Shown here piece after piece: positions 5,713 to 9,275 of a stretch of 9,275 nucleotides of DNA (position 1 is the stretch's first letter; the number at the start of each line of letters is the position of its first letter). Source of the stretch: Pseudomonadota bacterium (GTDB lineage: Bacteria; Pseudomonadota; Alphaproteobacteria; Rhizobiales; Tepidamorphaceae); NCBI GenBank assembly GCA_023435545.1, contig JAEYRQ010000452.1, positions 1 through 9,275 of the forward strand. The letters run 5' to 3'. Both the position numbers and the translations under genes were made by a program. Below the pieces are notes generated by a model. That model was given only the letters and a program-made list of their open reading frames with translations, was not told where the DNA came from and did no database searches.

Positions 5713-6519
5713 ATGGATACGGACAGCACTTCCTTCGGCGAACTTCTCCAGTCCTGGCGCCGCCGCCGGCGCATGAGCCAACTCGACCTCGCCTGCGAGG
5801 CAGGCATCTCGCAGCGACATGTCAGCTTCGTCGAATCGGGCCGGTCGTCGCCGAGCCGCGATATGGTGCTGCGGCTGGCCGAGCATCTCGACGTACCTTT
5901 GCGCGACCGCAATACGCTCCTGGCCTCGGCGGGCTTCGCCCCGATCTACCGGGACCGGTCGCTCGACGAGCCCGCCCTCGAGCAAGCTCGACGTGCGGTG
6001 ACGACGCTGCTGGAGGCGCACTCGCCCAACCCTGCGCTGGCCGTCGACCGACACTGGACGCTGGTCGCCGCCAACAGTGGCATCGAGATGCTGCTGAAGG
6101 GGATCGACGAGGAGCTGCTCGTGCCTCCGGTGAACGTGGTCCGGCTGAGCATGCATCCGCGCGGGCTGGCGCCGCGCATCGGCAATTTTCGGGAGTGGCG
6201 GGCCCACGTCATAGCCCGGCTGATGCGGCAGGTGGACGCTTCCGGAGACGCCGTCCTCGCCGCGCTGCTGGAGGAGGTGAAGGCCTTCCCCGTTCCCGCT
6301 GGCGCCCGGCCGCACCGTCCGCCGGCCGTGGATCCGCTCGCCGGCATCGCGGTCCCCCTGATCATCGAGGTCGACGGTGTCGCGCTGTCCTTCCTGAGCG
6401 CCACCACGGTGTTCGGAACGGCGGTCGATGTCACACTGTCGGAGCTGGCGATCGAGAGCTTCCTGCCGGCTGACGCCGCGACGGCGGATGCGCTCGCCCG
6501 CCCGCCGTGGAGAAGGTAA
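5713..6519 (+). CDS. XRE-family helix-turn-helix regulator with MmyB-like C-terminal domain
   Basis: The product is 268 residues. The N-terminal HTH domain spans about 8-65: FGELLQSWRRRRRMSQLDLA, then GISQRHVSFVESGR (31-44) as the recognition region, and PSRDMVLRLAEHLDVP. The remainder (about 95-258) matches the MmyB-like ligand-binding domain, with features such as PALAVDRHWTLVAANSG, NVVRLSMHPRGLAPRI and FREWRAHVIARL. The ligand is unknown for most members. It is divergent from the four-helix membrane protein gene and convergent with the Trm112-family gene, 21 bases apart. It probably represses or activates from the inverted repeats in the divergent region. No strong ribosome site is seen before the ATG at 5713, where the leader reads TTGGCAGC, so the start rests mainly on the family N-terminus. 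Confidence 0.92.
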   Translation: MDTDSTSFGELLQSWRRRRRMSQLDLACEAGISQRHVSFVESGRSSPSRDMVLRLAEHLDVPLRDRNTLLASAGFAPIYRDRSLDEPALEQARRAVTTLLEAHSPNPALAVDRHWTLVAANSGIEMLLKGIDEELLVPPVNVVRLSMHPRGLAPRIGNFREWRAHVIARLMRQVDASGDAVLAALLEEVKAFPVPAGARPHRPPAVDPLAGIAVPLIIEVDGVALSFLSATTVFGTAVDVTLSELAIESFLPADAATADALARPPWRR

Positions 6520-6540
6520 GGGGGAAGCTGACGGCCCGGC

Positions 6541-6765
6541 TCAGGGCGCCGGCCGCTCGACCTTCAACTCGTCCTCGCTGATCGGACGCGCCTCCTCCGG
6601 CAGCATGATCGGGATGCCGTCGCGGATCGGATAGGCAAGGCGGGCCGCCCGGCTGACCAGTTCCTGCCGCTCGGCGTCGTACTCGAGCACCGTCTTGGTC
6701 AGTGGGCAGACGAGGATCTCGAGCAACCTGCGGTCCACGCCCTGGGGATTCGACGGATCGGACAT
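6541..6765 (-). CDS. Trm112/YcaR-family (UPF0434) small protein
   Basis: The product is 74 residues, slightly longer than E. coli YcaR (60). The signature [11 protein letters not shown] (11-21) and [18 protein letters not shown] are clear. The CPxC pair of zinc-binding members is reduced to CPLT, so only C20 remains, and the later cysteine position is Ser38; a zinc site is unlikely. From memory this reduced form is common in alphaproteobacteria. Eukaryotic Trm112 activates methyltransferases; the bacterial role is not settled. The ATG at 6765 follows GGAGG by seven bases. It is the last gene of the cnoX cluster, 16 bases after the Lon-domain gene. Confidence 0.92.
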   Translation of the reverse strand: MSDPSNPQGVDRRLLEILVCPLTKTVLEYDAERQELVSRAARLAYPIRDGIPIMLPEEARPISEDELKVERPAP

Positions 6766-6781
6766 GATGCGCCTCCGGGAG

Positions 6782-7459
6782 CTATTGCAGGGTTGAGCCG
6801 GAATCGCCGCCCTCGCGGGCGAGCGCCATCTCAGTCACCGCGATCAGCACCTCCGAGCGCGTGCCGAGGTCGTCGGCCTCGAGCAGCGCCTGCTTCTCCC
6901 TCGGTCCGTAGGGGCTGAGCATCGACAGCGCGTTGACCAGCGTCTCGTTGGAGGCGCGGTTGATGGCGTCCCAGTCGGTTTCCATCCCGTTGGCGTCGAG
7001 GAACGCCCGGAAGGTCTCGAGCAGCCGCTGGCGATCGACCGCGTCCTCGCCGCGATTCGGCTCGAAGTCCGCGGCGAACTCCCGCGCGTCGACCCGGCAC
7101 CGCCGATAGGGCGTATCGCCGTCTTCCTCGGCGACCACCCGGAACCGCCCGATGCCGGTCAGCGTGATCAGGTAGCGACCGTCCCCGGTCTCCTGAAGCG
7201 CGGTCAGGCGGCCGGCGCACCCGATTTGCGCGAGTTCCGGCGATTCCGCCTCGTCGGGCCCGTCCGGGCCGAGCCGGGGCTGGATCATGCCGATCACACG
7301 GTCGCCGGCCAGCGCGTCGTCGATCATCTGCAGGTAGCGCGGTTCGAAGATGTTGAGCGGCAGGTCGCCGCGCGGCAGCAGCAGCACGCCCGCCAGCGGA
7401 AACACCGGGATCACCGCCGGAAGGTCGGACGGTCGTCGGTATGGCCGGTTGATCGCCAT
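6782..7459 (-). CDS. Free-standing Lon substrate-binding (LON N-terminal) domain protein
   Basis: The product is 225 residues and consists of the LON substrate-binding domain alone, with no AAA+ or protease domain. Landmarks are [31 protein letters not shown] (12-42, the family signature), [30 protein letters not shown] (78-107), and a helical C-terminus with [22 protein letters not shown]. Its function is not established; a substrate-recruiting or adaptor role in protein quality control is an inference from the domain and from the adjacent chaperone gene. The ATG at 7459 fits family N-termini. A GTG at 7483, overlapping the cnoX stop (GTGA), would add eight residues and give tighter coupling, and the AGGA at 7469-7472 is rather far from the ATG. 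The gap to cnoX is 20 bases. Confidence 0.9.
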   Translation of the reverse strand: MAINRPYRRPSDLPAVIPVFPLAGVLLLPRGDLPLNIFEPRYLQMIDDALAGDRVIGMIQPRLGPDGPDEAESPELAQIGCAGRLTALQETGDGRYLITLTGIGRFRVVAEEDGDTPYRRCRVDAREFAADFEPNRGEDAVDRQRLLETFRAFLDANGMETDWDAINRASNETLVNALSMLSPYGPREKQALLEADDLGTRSEVLIAVTEMALAREGGDSGSTLQ

Positions 7460-7479
7460 CGGCGGAACGGTCCTCCCGG

Positions 7480-8394
7480 TCACGCGAACAGGATGGACGA
7501 GAGCTTGCGTCGCGCCTCGATGGTGAGCGGGTCCTTCGGTCCCCAGGCCTCGAAGAACTGCACGAGCTGCTTTCGCGCCGCCTCCTCGTTCCAGGCACGG
7601 TTGCGCCGGATGATGTGCAGCAGATGCTCCACCGCGTCCTGCCGGTCGCCCTTGGCGTTGAGGACCAGCGCCAGGTCGAAGCGGGCCTGATGGTCGTCCG
7701 GATTGGCCTCGGTCCGGGCGGCGAGCTCCCGCAGGTCTCCGAGATCCGCCGTCTGCTCGGCAAGGTCGAGGACCGCGCGGGCGCCCGCGATGGCCGGGTC
7801 GGCTTCCTTGCCGGGCGGCACCAGCGCCAGCGTCGCCTTTGCCCGATCCAGCTCCCCCGATGCCACCAGGCAGCGCGCGAGGCCGCCGATCGCGGTCAGA
7901 TTCTCGCGATCCTCCTGCAGCACCGCGGCATAGATCTCGGCGGCACCGGCGACATCGCCTTCCTCGAAAGCGGCCGATGCCGAGGCGAGCACCTCCTCCA
8001 GGCCGTCCCCGGCCGGTCCGGCGAGGCGGTCGATGAAAGCCTTCACCTGGCTCTCCGGCAATGCGCCCATGAAGCCGTCCGCCGGCCGCCCGTCGACGAA
8101 CGCGAACACCGCCGGAATCGACTGCACGCCCATCTGCTGGGCGACGGCCGGATGCTCGTCGATGTTCATCTTCACCAGCTTGACCGCGCCCTTGGCGGCG
8201 CGGACCAGCTTCTCCAGCACCGGTGTGAGCTGCTTGCACGGTCCGCACCAGGGCGCCCAAAAGTCCACGATCACCGGCTGCGCGCGCGAAGCCTCGACCA
8301 CGTCCGCCATGAAGTCACGGGTGGTGGTGTCCTTGATCAGCCCGTCGGCGGCGCTGCCCTGGGCGCCGCCGGAAGCCAGCGAGGAAAGGTCCAT
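7480..8394 (-). CDS. cnoX: CnoX-type thioredoxin-TPR chaperone
   Basis: The product is 304 residues. A thioredoxin fold (about 20-125) carries the active site WCGPC with Cys50 and Cys53, and the cis-proline motif SIPAVFAF with Pro94. A TPR-like helical region (about 130-304) follows, with CLVASGELDRAKATLALVP and DLALVLNAKGDRQDAVEHLLHI. This is the layout of CnoX (YbbN), a holdase that protects proteins under oxidative or heat stress and passes them to DnaK and GroEL. E. coli CnoX has lost the redox motif, whereas Caulobacter CnoX keeps WCGPC and is redox active; this protein is of the latter kind. The ATG at 8394 is seven bases after AGGGA. It heads a tight group with the Lon-domain and Trm112 genes. 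Confidence 0.92.
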   Translation of the reverse strand: MDLSSLASGGAQGSAADGLIKDTTTRDFMADVVEASRAQPVIVDFWAPWCGPCKQLTPVLEKLVRAAKGAVKLVKMNIDEHPAVAQQMGVQSIPAVFAFVDGRPADGFMGALPESQVKAFIDRLAGPAGDGLEEVLASASAAFEEGDVAGAAEIYAAVLQEDRENLTAIGGLARCLVASGELDRAKATLALVPPGKEADPAIAGARAVLDLAEQTADLGDLRELAARTEANPDDHQARFDLALVLNAKGDRQDAVEHLLHIIRRNRAWNEEAARKQLVQFFEAWGPKDPLTIEARRKLSSILFA

Positions 8395-8421
8395 GTCCGG
8401 TTCCCTGATCGGTTTGGACGC

Positions 8422-8439
8422 ACGGGACTGTCAGCCCGT
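8422..8439. other. Short hairpin between proXp-ala and cnoX
   Basis: ACGGG and CCCGT form a 5-bp stem around eight bases (ACTGTCAG), with an alternative GGGAC/GTCCC pairing. It would lie in the cnoX leader. It could be a weak attenuator or terminator after the deacylase gene, or chance. Confidence 0.2.
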
Positions 8440-8464
8440 CCCGCGCGCCGCGATGTCGGCCCTA

Positions 8465-8493
8465 AGATGGGGCGCTTGCCGATTTAGTGCAAA
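8465..8493 (-). promoter_or_regulatory. Possible heat-shock (RpoH) promoter of cnoX
   Basis: The minus strand reads TTGCAC, 14 bases, then CCCCATCT. CCCCATCT is a perfect match to the RpoH -10 consensus CCCCATNT, and the spacing is in the accepted range. The -35 matches TTGAAA at only four of six. Transcription would start about 60 bases before the cnoX ATG. The -35 lies in the last codons of the upstream gene. Confidence 0.35.
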
Positions 8494-8996
8494 TCGTTGC
8501 CCGATCCGCGGATCGCCTTCACCAGCGGATCGTGGCCGCACGCCTTGAGGAAGGCTATCATGTCGTCGCGCCGGATCGTCGTGGTCGCTTCGTTGGTGAG
8601 CGGATGGAAGTTCAGGAGATCGTGGCGCAGCAGCTCGGCGTCGAGCACCACCGTGACCCGGCCCCCGGTATCGTTGACGACTCCGAAGGGCGTCACCGAA
8701 CCGGGCTGGACGCCCAGCGTCTCCACCAGCAACTCGGGCCGGCCGAAGCTGAGGCGTGCCGAGCCGATCCTCTCGTGCAGCCGCTTGAGGTCGATCTCGG
8801 CGTCCTCCTCGGCGACGACCAGCCAGATCCTGTCCTTCTTGTCCTTCATGAACAGGTTCTTGGTATGGCCGCCGGGGATCTCCCCGCGCAGCTTCTGCGA
8901 ATCCGCCACGGTGAACAGCGGAGGGTGACGGACCGTCGTGGTCTCGATGCCGAGGGCATCGAGGCGGGCGAGAAGATCATCCGGAGAGAGTGGCAT
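8484..8996 (-). CDS. Free-standing aminoacyl-tRNA deacylase, ProXp-ala/YbaK-like
   Basis: The product is 170 residues, the normal length for the free-standing editing domain related to the insertion domain of prolyl-tRNA synthetase. Landmarks are HPPLFTVADSQKLRGEIPGGHTKNLFMKD (24-52), with Lys46 in the conserved HxKNLF motif, LSFGRPELLVETLGVQPGSVTPFGVVND, and FHPLTNEATTTI. Members hydrolyse mischarged Ala-tRNA(Pro), protecting translation when prolyl-tRNA synthetase lacks its own editing domain; that synthetase is not in the window. The ATG at 8996 matches family N-termini, although only a weak GGGA ribosome site precedes it. The 89-base gap to cnoX means shared transcription is possible but not certain. 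Confidence 0.92.
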   Translation of the reverse strand: MPLSPDDLLARLDALGIETTTVRHPPLFTVADSQKLRGEIPGGHTKNLFMKDKKDRIWLVVAEEDAEIDLKRLHERIGSARLSFGRPELLVETLGVQPGSVTPFGVVNDTGGRVTVVLDAELLRHDLLNFHPLTNEATTTIRRDDMIAFLKACGHDPLVKAIRGSGNDLH

Positions 8997-9030
8997 CGCG
9001 ATGTCCCGAGTGCGGATCCGAGCAGACCCG

Positions 9031-9059
9031 CTTCTAGACATGCGACGCGGGATGCTCAA
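9031..9059 (-). promoter_or_regulatory. Possible sigma-70 promoter for the deacylase gene
   Basis: TTGAGC (4/6) is separated by exactly 17 bases from TAGAAG (4/6) on the minus strand. Transcription would start near 9024, about 28 bases before the ATG. The hexamers are weak but the spacing and place are good. Confidence 0.35.
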
Positions 9060-9106
9060 GCCTGGCCTGCGGCACGACGACTCGACCGCTCGGCGCCCTT
9101 GCCGGC

Positions 9107-9120
9107 CGGTCTCGAGACCG
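9107..9120. repeat. Perfect 14-bp palindrome
   Basis: CGGTCTCGAGACCG reads the same on both strands. It lies between the deacylase promoter candidate and the tRNA promoter and could be a protein-binding site. At this GC content a chance palindrome of this size is not rare. Confidence 0.3.
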
Positions 9121-9180
9121 TGGCTCGATATGCTCCCAATCCGGGATTCCCGCTCATATGCGTCGAGCCTGGACAGGGCA

Positions 9181-9210
9181 TTGCAAACAGTCAGTGTCTC
9201 GTGCATATAG
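9181..9210 (+). promoter_or_regulatory. Promoter of the tRNA-Gly gene
   Basis: TTGCAA (9181-9186) and CATATA (9204-9209) are separated by 17 bases, followed by a GC-rich stretch before the expected start near 9216. A GC-rich discriminator is typical of stringently controlled stable-RNA promoters. The tRNA begins about 24 bases later. Confidence 0.45.
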
Positions 9211-9217
9211 GCACCGT

Positions 9218-9232
9218 CCGCCCGAAAGGCGG
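9218..9232 (+). other. Hairpin in the tRNA 5' leader
   Basis: CCGCC and GGCGG pair around CGAAA, seven bases before the mature tRNA 5' end. It would be part of the leader removed by RNase P. Confidence 0.3.
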
Positions 9233-9239
9233 CGCGCGA

Positions 9240-9275
9240 GCGGGTGTAGCTCAGGGGTAGAGCACAACCTTGCCA
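9240..9275 (+). tRNA. tRNA-Gly (anticodon GCC), 5' half; rest outside window
   Basis: The acceptor 5' strand GCGGGTG is followed by TA, D-stem GCTC, D-loop AGGGGTA, D-stem GAGC, one A, the anticodon stem CAACC and the loop TTGCCA. The anticodon GCC is at 9272-9274, reading GGC/GGT glycine codons. The sequence stops one base before the end of the anticodon loop, so the T-arm and acceptor 3' strand are not seen. The match to bacterial tRNA-Gly(GCC) is otherwise standard. Confidence 0.93.

Noticed and set aside
5581..6315. Minus-strand extension of the membrane protein frame to 394 residues
   Set aside because: The extension is antisense to the regulator, has no membrane segments or motifs, and a good start with ribosome site exists at 5580.
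5463..6473. 336-residue plus-strand frame over the membrane protein start and the regulator
   Set aside because: Arg/Pro/Ala-rich composition without motifs; it shadows the XRE regulator, whose frame has clear domains.
7460..8260. Upstream extension of the Lon-domain frame to 492 residues
   Set aside because: It lies out of frame over cnoX with Gly/Arg-rich composition; the Lon-domain family begins at the internal [10 protein letters not shown].
7615..8487. 290-residue plus-strand frame opposite cnoX
   Set aside because: His/Arg/Gln-rich shadow; the minus-strand frame has the WCGPC thioredoxin and TPR features.
8997..9206. Minus-strand extension of the deacylase upstream to an ATG at 9206
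   Set aside because: The extra 70 residues have no family counterpart, the composition is random-like, and a plausible promoter and palindrome lie within.
8487..9260. 257-residue plus-strand frame opposite the deacylase and running into the tRNA
   Set aside because: No recognisable motifs, antisense to the ProXp-ala-like gene, and it overlaps a tRNA gene.
9240..9275. tRNA-Gly as an integration site for a mobile element
   Set aside because: No integrase, no repeated tRNA 3' end and no composition change are visible; the 3' half of the tRNA is outside the window.

Overview
The window is ordinary-looking chromosomal DNA from a GC-rich bacterium, most likely an alphaproteobacterium of the Rhodospirillales/Rhizobiales type. 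The grounds are the very high GC with long shadow frames, a CnoX that keeps a WCGPC active site, a free-standing Lon N-domain gene next to a Trm112-family gene that has lost its second cysteine, a free-standing ProXp-ala-like editing protein, and tesB beside glnK-amtB. No transposase, integrase, CRISPR array, phage gene or toxin-antitoxin pair is visible.

Region 1 (1-2134, all minus strand) is nitrogen sensing and transport. It holds amtB (cut by the window start), glnK and, upstream, tesB. The 310-base gap before glnK carries a strong sigma-54 (-24/-12) match and, about 120 bp upstream of its predicted transcription start, a perfect 9-bp inverted repeat that fits an NtrC enhancer site. A UbiH/UbiF/COQ6-family flavin hydroxylase (2207-3418, plus) is divergent from tesB and probably acts in ubiquinone synthesis.

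Region 2 (3422-5580, minus) is the least characterised part. A cytochrome c2-like protein overlaps by one base a small two-cysteine exported protein. Upstream of that pair is a 307-base gap rich in repeated half-sites, including a PhoB-like 7-4-7 direct repeat. Next come an unrecognised exported protein with two cysteines and an unrecognised four-helix membrane protein. The membrane protein gene is divergent from an XRE/MmyB-type regulator (5713-6519, plus). The 132 bp between those two starts contain three inverted repeats, one of them a clean ATTACC-N5-GGTAAT operator candidate.

Region 3 (6541-8996, minus) looks like a proteostasis/translation-quality operon: ProXp-ala-like deacylase, CnoX thioredoxin-TPR chaperone, Lon substrate-binding-domain protein and Trm112-family protein. 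Gaps within the last three are 16-20 bases. A possible heat-shock (RpoH) promoter precedes cnoX. The window ends inside a tRNA-Gly(GCC) gene on the plus strand.

Most genes belong to well-known families. The points most worth a second look are the regulatory DNA around glnK, around the cytochrome operon and between the XRE regulator and its divergent membrane protein, and the two unrecognised exported proteins.
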